From contig NC_063258.1 in the NCBI RefSeq assembly GCF_019578655.1, positions 28,090,802 to 28,154,801 of the forward strand: a stretch of 64,000 nt of DNA. The letters run 5' to 3'. Source of the stretch: Ricinus communis (Eukaryota > Streptophyta > Magnoliopsida > Malpighiales > Euphorbiaceae). The notes beneath the pieces are model-generated. The model ran no database searches and was not told the DNA's origin. It saw only the letters and a list, made by a program, of their open reading frames with translations. Made by a program: the position numbers and the translations under genes. Below, piece after piece: positions 40,513 through 54,100 of this stretch. How positions within the stretch are numbered: the first letter of the stretch is position 1; every line of letters begins with the position of its first letter.

Positions 40513-43258
40513 AGCAGACAGAACCGTGCAGTTAAACGGCGCGTTTTAGAGGCAACGGTGCAGTTAGTTACACGGCGACGGTTTACTATTATAAGATTTG
40601 GTTTCACCGTTAGCTTTTCTTGTTCACTCTGGTTATCTGTGAAGAACAGAGAGGGAAAGTTTTTTGTGTTTTTTCTCCTTCCAAGTTAGCTTGGAAATGG
40701 AGTGATGGACGATCCATTTTCGCACGAGTAAGAAGTACGATACGGTCCCTGGTGTTGCGTCTTGGGATACGTGTATCCAGTGCATTTACTGATACGTGTT
40801 TCCAGTGTATTTGCTGATACTTATTCTTGACGATCAAAGGTTTGATTATCTAATCATGGCCGTTTATTTGGGGCTGAGGGTCGAAGGATTTGACAGCTGC
40901 GATAATTTGAGTGTTGAGTCAGTGCATTGACGTTTTGCCAAGTAAGATATTTGGCGGGACCAATTTAGAAATGTGGGCCAGTCTGTTTTGACGCATGTGT
41001 GACCTGAGAAGGGAAGTGGGCCACTGTCAAACTTTTTGTTGGCAGTGTGGCCTGATGGGAGGAGGATGAGGCCTTACCTGCAAATTTTGCAATTTTATAG
41101 ATTTTAACCTCATTTATCACATTTATAAGTTTTTTTTTTTATTTGACTAGTCACTTCATTTAAACTATCATAAGCAAGTTTTTTTATATATAAAAAAACT
41201 ATGTGAATTCATAATTATCTCTTTCATTCACTGTCTAATTTCTCGATCTCTAGATGCAGAGCATATAGAGCAAATTCTAAAAGCATCACGTTATTTTAAA
41301 AATAATAAAAAAGTGTTCCATTAGTTTAGGGTAGGCAGTTGACTCGATACAACTTCCAAGGATGTAAATCAGGTTAGTTAAAGCTGCTTAAGGTTAGTGC
41401 CGTCTTAGGTGGTGAGGACGCATAAAGGAGTATCATTTCTTTAACGATGTCCAAGCAAAGTAACAAATAAGAATGGCCAGGGGTCACTAAATCGGCACCT
41501 TTTTATGCGAGAGCACATATATTTGTTTTCCAGCAAATTGCAGGTATGACGATGGACTGAACCCACAGGAGATGGGCTATTCGGCTTGAATTTGAGCTTC
41601 CAACTCTCGATTGCAATTTAGGCTACTTGGCATCTGCACACTTTGGGCCTAACTTCGCAGTTTAAATTCCAGCATGCGTACAGATTATTGGTAGTCTACA
41701 GACTCCCAGCATTTGCATGTTCCGAAAAATGAGGGCATTAGGCCCATTGTGAACCTTTTCTCAGCAGAAAATCAAAGTAAAATTAAAAGAAAAAATGCAT
41801 ATATATATGACTAAATAGGATCATCTATGATTCTGCATCTCCCCCAACTTGGCACTTACTCAACACGGAAAAGTTGCTTAGAGAAGTAAAAGTTATAAAC
41901 TTTCCAACATACGAGCAATATCAATCGCTTAAAGAATTGAAAGTCACGGGCCACTTTTTGATTGAATAAAAAAAATACCAAGAAAGATGAAAAAAAAAAG
42001 GGGAAAAGATTACCCCAAGGCACCCAATATTAAGTGTGCAACTAAATGAGAATTCTCTAAGAAATAGGGTGAAACATTTGCGCTCTTCATGGCACAACCA
42101 AATATGTTTGTTTATTCTATACTATAGGAGCAGATATGTTGTATATAATGCGTAAGTTCCATCTCAAATCAAATGTACCCAATTAATTATCAGCATTTTC
42201 TATGATTCCGAGTTAAGATATCCTTCCAAGGACAATGACACAAACCCCTAAATTTGGGGCCCAAGTTGCATGAGAACCAAGCAGGTAAATGCAAATTTAT
42301 CGATCTGGAAATAGGGAAAAAAACAACCTTTTTTTTAGCTAACCTAAAATAGGTGGGGGAAAACGAACCCTAAGCAGGAAAAGAATTTAAGAATATAGGA
42401 CAGACAGACAGACACCCAATATGGGACAAAGATGATGAAAGACCCACCACTACAAAAATGTCAGCAGGACAAATCGCCCATTGGGAGACTTATTTTGATC
42501 CATCCCACCGTTTTCCCTTAGGCTGTTTTTAGATCACTGCCACGACTGCCCACGGATTTCCCAAAAACTAATGATTTCGTATCATATTGGGATGGGATTA
42601 CAGGGGGCGAATCAACCTTACAAGGGAAAGTTCTTCCAATAACGCTTATTCACTAACAAGAAATATTAAATACGAGTGGCATACGTGCTGATTGTCTCAC
42701 AAATAGATCTAATTTGTTACATGATAGCCACCTAACATATAAGAGATTCCGTGCATGTTTGAATTTTACCTCATGATTTCCTGTCGGTAAAATTCCACCG
42801 AACTGTTTACTTATGATGAGCAATCATATGATCAAGCACATGGATACTGAATCAATTTGCAACTAAGCATTATCCTAGGAAAATGAGACCAACTACTGCA
42901 AGTATTCAAGTAGCCTGCCTGATTGACATGATCAGAAATAATTTAAAAACGCACCAAATCACATGGCAGTAACGATGAATTGGATTTAGACCCATAGATT
43001 TTGTAAAAAGTTACAGTTTTCAAAGCATTCCGAATTAAAAGACAATTGGTATAATGAGTATATTATATTATAGTGACTAATTAAATATTTATAAAACAGA
43101 AACAGGAGTGATTAGTTGAAGTGATAACATAACCAACAGACTTATAATTTTTATATAATTATTCATATAATAAGTGATTAGATTTGCAACTAATCTAACT
43201 GCACTACTAATTAACAGTCTAACACACACATTATTCAACCCCCTCTCTCAGGTCTTGG
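40513..43258. other. Intergenic region between divergent KEA and ACC oxidase genes
   Basis: The two flanking genes are transcribed away from each other. The 40513-41080 part is the KEA promoter side and includes TGGGCC at 40974-40979 and 41017-41022, site II-type motifs. The remainder is AT-rich spacer and the ACC oxidase promoter. No gene is visible. Confidence 0.5.
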
Positions 43259-43260
43259 CC

Positions 43261-43270
43261 TATATATAAA
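43261..43270 (+). promoter_or_regulatory. TATA box of ACC oxidase gene
   Basis: TATATATAAA lies 49-58 bp before the start codon, placing transcription start near 43290-43300 with a short leader of roughly 25 nt. Confidence 0.6.
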
Positions 43271-43318
43271 TTCTCCGAGTCACCTATATTTTACATCTAA
43301 ATTGGAGAGAGAAGAGCA

Positions 43319-44460
43319 ATGGAGATTCCAGTAATAGATTTCAGTCAACTCAAAGGCGAGAACAGGAGCAAAATGCTGGCAGTTTTGCAGGAAGCTTGTG
43401 AAAAATGGGGTTTCTTTCAGGTTCAAAAGTTATAATCTCCTCTTTAGCTAGAATCATTTGCATTATTCAGTTTATTATTGACAACTCTCTGCAGGTTGAG
43501 AACCATGGAATTGACAAGAAGTTGATGGAGAAGGTTAAACAGCTTGTGAATTCACACTATGAGCAAAACTTGAAGGAGACCTTTTATAAGTCAGAGATAG
43601 CTAAACGGTTGGACAATAAAGGAAATACATCTGATATAGATTGGGAAAGCAGTTACTTCATTTGGCATCGTCCAACATCCAACATCAATGATATTCCAAA
43701 CCTTCAAGAGGATTTTGGGTAAGTCATAGGATATTCAACATTTTAATGAGATTGTGTTTGCAGTACACATGCACTTACTAAATCCTTATTCAAGCTGAAG
43801 TTATTATGCACATCGACTTCATGATATTGACTCATAAACAAATAATATTATATATGCAGTAAATCAATGGATGAGTACATTACTCAACTAATTGAGCTGG
43901 CAGAGAAGATTTCGGAGCTCATGTGTGAGAATCTTGGTCTGGAAAAAGATGATATAAAGGAAGCATTTTCAGGAGACGGAGGTCCTTCCGTAGGAACAAA
44001 AGTGGCCAAGTATCCTCGGTGTCCTCAGCCAGAGCTTGTGCGAGGACTAAGAGAGCATACGGATGCTGGGGGAATCATATTGTTGCTCCAAGATGATCAA
44101 GTCCCTGGTCTTGAATTCTTGAAAGATGGAGAATGGGTAGAGATTCCTCCATCCAAGAACAATAGAATTTTTGTGAACACCGGTGACCAACTGGAAGTTT
44201 TGAGTAATGGAAGGTATAAAAGTACTCTACACCGTGTAATGGCTGACAAGAACGGAAGCAGACTCTCAATTGCCACCTTCTATAATCCAGCTGGTGATGC
44301 CATCATTTCTCCAGCTCCCAAACTCTTGTACCCTAATAACTACACCTTTCAAGATTATTTAAAGCTTTATTCTACCACAAAATTTTTAGATAAGGGGCCC
44401 AGATTTGAATCCATGAAGAAAATGACCAATGGCAATGGGCACCATGATTTCCATGTTTAA
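43319..44460 (+). CDS. ACO1: 1-Aminocyclopropane-1-carboxylate oxidase
   Basis: This enzyme converts ACC to ethylene with ascorbate, O2, Fe(II) and CO2, the last step of ethylene synthesis. Three exons, 43319-43420, 43495-43718 and 43860-44460, give 308 residues. The N-terminal DIOX_N part begins [11 protein letters not shown] and includes [13 protein letters not shown]. The C-terminal 2OG-Fe(II) oxygenase fold has the iron ligands His175 and Asp177 (REHTDAGG) and His233 (STLHRV), plus the Arg243-x-Ser245 pair (SRLS) that binds the co-substrate carboxylate. These positions are one or two residues from the petunia reference numbers (177, 179, 234, 244, 246). The start ATG follows a TATA box at a normal distance. 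The intron pattern and tetraspanin neighbour fit the Arabidopsis ACO1 locus (At2g19590). A flavonoid or gibberellin dioxygenase is unlikely given the length and motifs. Confidence 0.93.
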
Positions 44461-45292
44461 AGGTGCCATATTGCACAAGTAACAACTCGTCGTGGGTTTC
44501 TCTGTCAGTTTGTACTACTATTTTCCGCATAAAAATGACAATGTTTGTCTAAATAACATATATATTTGGAATTCGCCTATTCTTCCATGTGATCTTCCAA
44601 TTTGATTCTGGTAGCACTTTTACAGAAGAAAATCTAGATACAGCAATTATTAGCATGATAATGGTTCTTCTCTTATCCTGCTTACGGAAAGGGTAGAAAA
44701 GATGAGGGAAAAAAGAGCAAAGAAAGAATGGGGAAATGTTCAACTTTTTCCAGTGAAGGTACAAAATAGAAAATTTGAACCACCTAAATTGTTTCCACAA
44801 ATAGAGGGAAAAGATGAAAGATGATTTATCCTAAGCTATAACAAAGATTTTCATTAGAAAAAAGAAACAAGATAATGAAATCGTAATTGTCTTGAGCACA
44901 GAAGATTAGCATAGATTTTCCCTGTTTCCTTTCACTATTATGTTTATATTCTCAATGCATTTTGGAAAATTAAAATGACCTAAGTGATTAAGGCTACAGT
45001 CTACAGCTACAATATTAGCATGATTACCTCCTCGTGTGTTTTTTAACAAAATTGCATATCATATAAAGACTATACAAGAAGTGGTTTTCTGGAATAGAAC
45101 TCATAGCTTCTCCAGATAGAAGTCCCAAAATTTCTATACAGCTCCCAACCCCAAAATTTAAATCTAAGTTGTTTCTTCTCTAAAGTCCAAGTGATCCTAT
45201 ATCAACTAAGAACTAACAGGTTGTGCAGTTTGTATGGTGCAGGAGTGACTAGACTCACAGCAAGAGAAAAATGCTAAAAATAAATTCAGCAG
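44461..45292. other. Convergent intergenic region (ACC oxidase / FANCE)
   Basis: This contains the 3' UTRs of two genes that face each other. No other feature is seen. Confidence 0.5.
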
Positions 45293-46849
45293 CTAGAAGC
45301 TAGCTAATTTTGATAATATAGATTTAGTAACAAAGGTATTGGTCTGCTCAGCTGCCTTGGTCAACAAGAGCTTATGAGACATCAACAATAAAGAGCATTT
45401 AGTAATAAAACACAACAAAAAGTTCCCAAATTTTAGAGATTTTGAGAACATTTGAGCCAATTCCTGAACTCGCAGCGCAAGTTGATCTACTAAATCCTGA
45501 GTTAACTGAATATTAAGATTCAAGATATTATGGAAAAGATTAAATAATGATTCTGTCCACACCAGTTCATTGGAAATCAGGCATTGATGGCAAGGAAGAC
45601 AAATGAATCTTTTCTTACTTGCTCCTCCACATAACAGCTTCTGGCAGAACGAAGAAACATGGACTGGATGCAAGCATTCTTTAATAATCCGTGTCATCAC
45701 ATCGCATAAGGAATTATTGATACCACCAGTTCTCATTATCAGTGGAAACAATAGCGCATATTCAGCAGCTGCTTGGTGAAGTTTGCAATAGTCTATGGTT
45801 GCAGCCACTAGCATACGAGAAGCTGGCTCTTCAAGAATCAGCATCTTCGGAAGAATAACTGAACTGAGAACTTGGCTTGGCCAATCAAGCTCTTTATGAT
45901 CAATTCCATTTAATAAATGAGGCAAAAGAACCGAAGCAATCTCATCATCGGCTTTCCAAGGTTCAACCAAACCGAGAACTGCAAACGAATTTACTCCTTT
46001 ATCTAAACAAAGCTTGCGAATTACATTTGCTAATTCTACAGTTCTAGAACAAGACTCAAAAATCACAACTTGGATTCTCAAACTAGCTGCCATATCTTGA
46101 ATTTCTGGTGCCAAAGGAGCATTTGGAGGACTATCAATCTCCATTTCCTCCATAACTTCCTCCAAAGTATCGCCTGCGCACTCTCCAACTTGACTCAGTG
46201 GATCTCCTTCACTCTCATGAGTACCAAACAATTCTCTTGAATTCAAGTCATCAAGCGCAACAGGTAGCCAAGGAAGAACCAAGTCAGTATTCACAGTATC
46301 CTTAAGCCAATCAGGCAAAGACTCAAATTCTCCATCATCAACTCTCTCTTCTCCAGAATCCAAGCTGAAACCAGAAATCCATTCATAGTTTGACTCAGAA
46401 ATTTGATCGAGCACGTCGTGGGCAGCTCTCTTTACCCAGAAATCAATCCCTAAATTGTCCGTCAAAATATTCGTGGCCAACCTAGACAATTTCCGCTTAC
46501 AAAACCTCTCGTGCTCAAAAGCAAGAAAAGATAAAATTCTAGACTGTACCATATCAGGCAGCGTCTGTATAAACATGATCCTGTAAACGAAACAATAATA
46601 AGAACCATAAAAAAAAAGAAAGGAACACAAGATATTTATGAGTGAATGTCCTCACCTCTTTGTGGCTGGAGGAGATGAGGAAGTGATGCTGGCATTGATG
46701 GGTTTGGTAAGCAAAGAGAGAAAAGAGGCAGTGGTTATTGGGGACGATGGTGATGAGGCACTGAAAGATTGGTTTAACCAAATAGATGCTTCGGTTTCTG
46801 GGGTTGAAGAATTAAGAAAAATATCAAAGAGTGGAATCCATCTCTCCAT
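45293..46849 (-). CDS. FANCE: Fanconi anaemia group E (FANCE)-like protein
   Basis: FANCE links the core complex to FANCD2 in interstrand crosslink repair and, in plants, limits meiotic crossovers. Two exons, 46849..46656 and 46580..45293, joined as AG|G to Arg, encode 493 residues. The N-terminal part begins MERWIPLFDIFLNSSTPE. The middle is acidic (EVMEEMEIDSPPNAP near 210-225). The C-terminal 250 residues are Leu-rich helical repeats typical of the FANCE C-terminal domain, with SVILPKMLILEEPASRML, ICLPCHQCLISNELVWTE and a tail similar to animal FANCE (FGNFLLCFITKCS). The intron is only 75 bp. The open frame from 46630 extends upstream into this intron; the true start is the ATG at 46849 in exon 1. 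The Arabidopsis counterpart as I recall is At4g29560. Assignment rests on remembered similarity and not on a search. Confidence 0.78.
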
Positions 46850-48168
46850 TTCTCTGATTTGATTTTGATTATTTTCTCCCGCTGTTGTTAGTTATCACCT
46901 GCGTGTCCTTGGGAATTTGCCGGGAATTTGTGCAATTGTAACTAACCTGGGATGAGTAGGGCCGGACCAACTCAATCCATGAGAAAAATGAGATGGGCAA
47001 AGAAGTTTTGTCTCTGGGATGGGCCCGGTCCAAAAAAGGCCCTTTGATCTAGATTTATGCTTTGAATTATTATTGCTCTATATTTACAGCTCGGGTCGGC
47101 CCTCCGTTTAATAAAATAATATTTCTTGAAAATTTTATTACCGGTTGATCCGGCTAGATAGAGCATTATACCCGAATAAACGGTACTCAATGGCCATTTC
47201 GATGATATTGGGGGCACCCGTTTTTGAAAATATTTTGGTTTTTTTTTGTGTGCAACCTGTTCTAAAGAAAACACCATTTACTCTATTACTTTTTCAAATT
47301 GCAAAAGAGATTTCAGGAGTGAAAGAAAAGAGCAAAATGAATGTTAAATTTATCTGGTAGAGAATAGATATGAAAGGCCATCATGCTTTTGGAAAACTTC
47401 GAGAGGGCTGGACGCGTCTTCTTTGAAGACCGAGAGGTGGACGGCAACCGCCACTTACGTCATCTACTTTATCGGAACCGAGGCCACTCAAAAGTGAAAG
47501 CCTAGGGCTCCTAATTTGAGACTTGAGATGCTAATTCTTTAGGTTTCTATGATCCATGTGCATTTACATCAACCATCCGGGTTGGTTAATTCTCCTATTG
47601 GCAATGGCATCCGATTGGGAGGAGCACGACACATTTTAAAAAAAATAACTGGTAATTTTTGTATGCTTTATCAAAATAATATTATAAGACCCTTCTTAGA
47701 GGAGTAACTTGATTAGCTGGCATTTTCTATTATTATTTTTTTCATTCTTTTTCTTAAAATGTACTTTAAACTAAATTTAATCAATATGCTTACTCTCTCT
47801 TTTTTTTTAATAAACTAGAATTACTGAATCAATAATAATAATCACATTATATAATTTCTCTTGCACAAGCCCTTATTCAGGAATTTTTAAATAATTGTTT
47901 TTTTCTCCTTTTTAGTTATGTACATCGTATAAATTTATTACAACATAAATGTCTTAACAGTTCCAAGAATTCCTTAACCATAGCCACGTATGACGTGGCT
48001 TGGCTTTTTCAACTCTTTCATCCTCTGCTCGCTCTGTGTTTCTCTCTCTTACCTTGGTATAAGTACAAACACAGAGACAGTTCACCATAATCTCCATTCG
48101 CATACTGTCTTTACTCTTTAGTCAAATTCACACGACGCTAAACCCTTCCTCTGCCAGACACAGACGCC
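46850..48168. other. Divergent intergenic region (FANCE / tetraspanin)
   Basis: This is the shared upstream region of two genes transcribed in opposite directions, so it should hold both promoters. Near the FANCE side TGGGCCC occurs at 47020-47026, a palindromic site II-type motif. No gene is visible; a small frame at 47145-47360 has no recognisable features. Confidence 0.5.
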
Positions 48169-50130
48169 ATGGGACTAGCCAACAACATAACAGCAATTCT
48201 AAACTTCATAGCTTTTCTGTGCTCAATCCCCATAATAGCATCAGGAATATGGCTAGCATCCAAACCAGACAACGAGTGTATCCACTACTTCCGGTGGCCA
48301 TTAGTCATTCTTGGTGTTCTTATCCTCCTTGTCTCTCTTGCTGGCTTTGTGGGTGCTTACTGGTATAAAGAAACTCTCTTGGCCTTCTATCTTTGCTGCA
48401 TGGCCATTCTCATTGGACTTATCTTGATCTTGCTGGTTTTTGCTTTTGTCGTTACACGCGCTGATGGTGGGTATACTGTGCCTGGTAGAGGTTATAAAGA
48501 ATATAGGGTTGAAGGGTTTTCTTCTTGGTTGAAAAACCATATTGTCGATTCCAAGAATTGGGTTAAGATTAGGAACTGTTTGAGCGAAAGTGATGTTTGT
48601 TCTAAGCTTATCCAGAATTATATCACTTCTGATCAGTTCTTTGCTGCACATATCTCCCCTCTCCAGGCAAGCTCTTGTTTCTTTCTTCAGTTTCTAATTT
48701 CACATAGAAAATTTTCTATAATTTTGCTGCTATTTTATACTGAGAAATTAACAAAATTTGGAAAAGAAAAAAGCATCTTTTTTAGAGCTAGAGTAGAAAG
48801 TTATGTAGTGGTATCTTATCTTTCTGTTTTGTCATATGTGCCTAAGCATAAAACAATGTTTATCCATTTCATATTCAAGTTTTATTTTATGCCCACTTAA
48901 AATATATGTAGACATTGATGGCAAACTGAAGACAAAAATTGCTGTTGATGACACTAATATTATTACATAGTTTTTTAACTTTATCAGTAGAATAAGGCAC
49001 AGCTAGCTCTGGAAATGTATTTAATGTTTGAGTGTAGGCAACTTCTTCTAGAGTTCTATTCTTCGCTTAAGCTCTCGCATCAGAGTCTTGGTATATGTAA
49101 GATAGAGATGTTAGCCTTAAGATCAGATCATTGCCTGCCACATGAGCAGAATGTGACTCTTTAATTTCTGTGTTTTCTAATCGTTAGTCAATTCTTTCCC
49201 TGTACACTTTACATTACTTTGAAGAACTTAGGTGGTGATTAACTTGCACCTTACACGAAGTTGCTGGAATAGGACAGGACTATATTATGGCAATGTATAA
49301 TGTAGTCGAAAGCAGCAGGGCCCATTTTTACTTGAAGAATTTAGTAGGACCCTTATGGGTTTATTATTATTGTTGAATTTAGCAAAGGGACTTTTTTGAT
49401 CTTTCAAATCTTTAATGATAATCACCATCAGCATGATTTGATAACACATCAGAAAGAAATTAACAGAGGCATGCCATGCTGTGTGGCACATTCTTGATGC
49501 TCTAATAATAGCAAAAATATGGTTCTTTGAAAATAATTGCAGGAAAGTTTGTGCCAATTAGAATGCTTACCAATTAGATTATTATGAGTGCTCTAGCAAT
49601 TTAGACCCACTAAAAGTAGACCTTCTCGCATTATTAAGGTCATAGATTTTGTCGTTATGGCAGAAGATTAAAGAAATGCATAGTTATGGAGCTTATATGG
49701 TTGCCAGCTGTTTTTTGTATTAGAATTTAGTGACATAGGTTGGTGGTGGGATAGCTTTTTCTTTTATTGTTTCCTTTCTGTTCTTTTAATTTATTTGCTG
49801 TAAAACTATATGCAACAGTCAGGGTGTTGTAAGCCTCCAACAGTATGTGGCTACAATTATGTGAACCCAACACTCTGGTTAAACCCAGCAAACCCAACAG
49901 CGGACCCAGACTGTTATCTGTGGAGCAATGACCAGAGTCAGCTCTGCTACAATTGCGATTCTTGCAAAGCTGGTTTGTTAGGAAACCTAAGGAAAGAATG
50001 GAGGAAAGCCAATGTGATTATCATCGTAGCAGTCGTGGTGCTTATATGGGTCTATCTCATTGCCTGCAGTGCCTTCAAGAATGCTCAAACAGAAGACCTT
50101 TTTCGTAGGTACAAGCAGGGTTGGGTTTAA
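48169..50130 (+). CDS. TET2: Plant tetraspanin
   Basis: Tetraspanins are four-pass membrane proteins that organise membrane microdomains and appear on plasma membrane and extracellular vesicles. Two exons, 48169-48666 and 49819-50130, encode 269 residues. Membrane segments lie near residues 8-30, 44-67, 72-97 and 229-251. The large extracellular loop holds the plant GCCKPP motif (168-173) and further Cys residues at LCYNCDSCKAG that form the loop disulfides. The family's usual short cytosolic tail follows. The intron starts CAG|gcaagc and ends caacag, so it is a GC-AG intron; no GT donor would join ISPLQ to SGCCKPP in frame. The start ATG is the first in the frame. In Arabidopsis TET2 (At2g19580) is next to ACO1, as here. 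Confidence 0.93.
48667..49818 (+). other. GC-AG intron of tetraspanin gene
   Basis: The 5' splice site is CAG|GCAAGC, matching the extended consensus of GC donors, and the 3' site is caacag. Reading through from exon 1 without splicing destroys the conserved GCCKPP loop. Confidence 0.85.
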
Positions 50131-51142
50131 GCCTGTTGCCGAACACAACCCAGTTCCTTAAAGCTGTTGTTGGTACTATGGTTTTTCTTTCTTTTTCTTC
50201 TCTTCGTTTCTTTAGTGTATTTTATTACCTGTATCCTTTTCATTAGTGTATATATTCCTTTCCCTTTCTACTTTCTTATCTAGAATGCATGGGCTGACGG
50301 TGACAATGAATGCTGGTTGGGAAACCAGTTTTTGATGACCCAACTGGGTACTACTTGTGAAAATGATAATGGAATTAGAATCTCAATTTTCATCTTTCCC
50401 AAGAATTGGATTCTTCTATTTCAGTGGGTTGGTTTAGCATCTTGGCCTCAAAATTTCATGTTATTATATTGGATATTTGTCGCTATGATCTTGACACATG
50501 CACGTGGTGTACCAAAGTTTCTGGTTTTTATCTTTTATTTTTTATGGTAAAAAGTCACCGACATCACCGACTGGTAAAGCAGCACTTTTTGATATTCCAA
50601 CATCTTCTATAAGCTATTTGTTCTTAATATCATTAGTATAATACAAGAAACAAGAAGCTGCAACTAGCACCATGCCTTGTTTGTCTTTTCAAGATTTCAA
50701 AGACTTCCAATATTACCTTATCTGCAGTTATTAAATTTAACCAATTTGTTAGAACTGGCAAAAGTTTTGTCCACTTGAATTCATACGCTACAAGACTTCC
50801 TTTATACAGCAGGTCAATGGGCGTGCCAGGTCCTGCTCTGGCATTCATATAGTTTGTGTTCCCATTGGAAATGACATTATTATTATTTTTATATAATGTA
50901 TATTCAATGTGTACAGAGTATTGAAGAACAACGCTAAGGATAATCATAAATAAAAGCCTTTTAGAGCATGGAATCTATATGGAATCTTACACCTATTGAT
51001 GGCTCAATATTGTACAATGTGATAGATTGTAGAACTCCTCTACTAGCCCTGAAATTAAATTTTGGCATGGTTCAGTACCTATCATATCTGATAAAGCATA
51101 GGATGACCACAAAATTTACGCTGTTCATTGTCGCACTTCTGC
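50131..51142. other. Convergent intergenic region (tetraspanin / methyltransferase)
   Basis: This contains the tetraspanin 3' UTR (pyrimidine-rich stretch near 50180-50270) and the 3' flank of the minus-strand methyltransferase gene. No gene is visible. Confidence 0.5.
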
Positions 51143-54100
51143 TTAAGCACTAGAAGCCTTTCTAGAGTAAACAATATACATCGGATCAGTGCGTCCAGGG
51201 TTGGGCGATATATCCACTGCCTGTAAGAAAATGCAAATCAATCAGCAATTCCCCAGTCAACGGCTCACCCTCAATCTGCAGGATCAGCATGGCTTTGGAA
51301 CATATGCTAATCACTTACACCGCAAGACAAGGGACATTAGCTAGAACTTAAAGATGACACGAGCAGCATAGTGCTCTGTGTATCATGACCAATAAATAAT
51401 TGCAAAACATTAGGGAGATAATCAACAGCAAAGGAACATGAAATGCCTATTCAGCGTCAACTGACTTTTTCCCCCTTAAACTAACCACCAAAAGTCAAGT
51501 CATAGTGCTCTCACAAAAGAAGTTGCTTACCTGAGGAGGTTCAAATCCTCCCGCATAATGGAAATATGACCCGACAATCACAATATGGTCGGCATCACCA
51601 GTAGATGTCCAAATTGAGATTGCTTTTGTCCAAAAGCAACGATTAGAAAAGCTGATACATATTGGCACTCCACAAAGTTAGAAATGGTTGAGCAGAGGAA
51701 CGAGGTGTATAACTGAGAAATAACAAATTATGCCCAACTTCTGATCAGTTAAACCGTATATTGTTTTCAAGTGCAGGGGTGTCCCTGCATCCCTGATGTG
51801 AAAGAGTTCAACACAATATTTCTGCACTTAGTGTTCCTCAATTAAGGCAAACCATAATCCTCAACCCCAATTCCGCTTCTTAATTTTAATGACCAAAGGA
51901 ATGCTCCCACAGGTTATAGAGTTTTCTTCTGATTGATTGTTGACTGTCTTGGCTTCATTTAATTGTTAAGCATTCCATCTAAAGCATTTTTATATTTAAA
52001 GAAACAACTCAACATTTCAATTTCCACTGAAAGGTCAAGAAAATGCATACTGAAGACCGCCATGCTTAAAACAGATGATAGAAGATTATGAATCTTTGGA
52101 AGCGGGAGAAGAGCTCTCACCTCATTACAGCCAGTCCACCAGGCTTAAGTATACGACCCATCTCTTTGAAAACATCAAGCGGCTTTGTTAGGTAATCAAC
52201 ACTAACCTGTGAAATGTTTAAAAGATGAGCAAAAAAGTGAAATTTAATATCTAGTACATTAATATTAATATATTAAGTTGTGAAACTACATTCTGCAAAG
52301 TATACATTAGTCCACTATTTATAGCATAATCGAAAATCAAGAGATGGGAAAATTGTACATACCGTATTAGTTATAACGTCAAAAAAATTGTCCTCAAATG
52401 GAAGTTTAGGGTTTATATTTAAGTCTTGAACAACGTACTCTGTCAGAACCTATAGATATATTAAGCCAGTCAGGTGGACTATTTCAATCAATAGAAAGAT
52501 CATATATATTCATGCAACGTAAATTGGTTTAGAACTACTGGGGCCAGAAAAGTAAATCTCACTACATATACAAGTTCATACACCACATAATTAGCAAACG
52601 TACACAAACAACTGACATGTTACCTGAGAATGAAATTTAAAGATCAAGTCATCTCAATTATGCTCATTAAAGGAATAGAATTCTACTGTCTTAATTGTGA
52701 GTTTTTCAGAAAGAGAAAATTCTATTTCACAATGCTCATCTAATCAGTTGAAACTTGAAATTATACACTAAGATTCTCAGTCAAAAGTAATACCATCGTA
52801 TGTGGGTATAAATTTAATAGGAACAAATATGATATGTAATAGTAGGATCTTACTGGATTGCGCTTGAGCTCTTCTTCGTTCATGCCTTGCCCAACTATTC
52901 TATCTTGCTTGTATCCTTTTGGATAATGACTGACCTACATATAAAAGCCGTGAATGTGTTCTGTTAATGCATATTCAACACATAATGAGGCTGGAGTGCA
53001 TATCAGTAATGGCTTACCCAACTGCTACACATGTCTAGGATGCTAACTCCTGGAGTGTTGCTTGGAGGAAAAACCTCTCTGTAGTATTTTGTCAGTGCAG
53101 CAATGGCCGGGTCATCAATATGTGTCACAAATCGGGGAGCTTCATAGAACAATGAGTCCGGTGACCTAGAAAATCAATTTGTGAGTTTTAGTTTTAAAAG
53201 ATACAAACTTCATAAGATGAATATAGAGTGGTTCAAACCCAAATCAGTTTCAATGGCTAGTAGATGCTTAAAACTGTTAGCTGAAGCAAACTCTGGTTAG
53301 TCAGAGTCTGAAAAACTCCTTCATGATAGGGACCAGTACATTTTAATTCTAAGTTTCAGTGCAGAGGGATGAAAGGAGAATTGACAATAGTTTCTATACG
53401 TGAAGCAACTGTAATTGACTGCCAGTATAAGATCATGGACATAAGGAAATTCGAGAGAACCAAGCATATGACAAACAGAGTCACACACCAACACCAATGA
53501 AAAACCTCAAGGAAAAAGAAAATGGATACGGAATCTAGTGAAATTTTATAAAAAAGCAGTTTAGACCATTTACTCATCAAAGCGCTGGAAATCCTCCTCC
53601 TTGAAGGGAAACTTCTCAGGCCATTCTACGTTCTTCAATACCTATAAAATTAAAGGAACGATTGAAAATTGGAAGTGAAAATTAGACTTGAAAATAAGCA
53701 CAATTTTGAGTAAGAAGTGAGACACGTAACAAAAAAGATCATGCTATGACAATGGCTCGAAGGCAAATTAATAAAAGCAAAGAGATACATGTGACCGACC
53801 AAAAGGTAAAGAAGTTAGCCTGCTTGTGCTACCAAGCAAGTTTAATAAACAAGTTCTATCCATTAGCAGCTAATAGTTTCAGGAATGCATGTGTGCCAGA
53901 ACAGTTTTACAAGACAAAATAACTTTATGTTCATCATAATTTAAAGAATGATAGCCATCCAAACATAAGAGTACAATCTATCAAATTCTCTATAATCAAT
54001 CAAATAGACAAGTTATTTTACTTATTAGAAGTAGTCAATTAGGAAACAGGCCCTACAACAACTCGATCACTATTTCTCTACCTTTTCTTCTACGCATTAT

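Noticed and set aside
46554..46781. Minus-strand frame and overlapping frames around the FANCE intron
   Set aside because: Alternative frames of FANCE exon 1; the 64-codon frame from 46849 splices cleanly to exon 2.
47140..47160. Text resembling the start of 18S rRNA (GGTTGATCCGGCT)
   Set aside because: The match is only about 10 bases and the flanks do not continue like rRNA.
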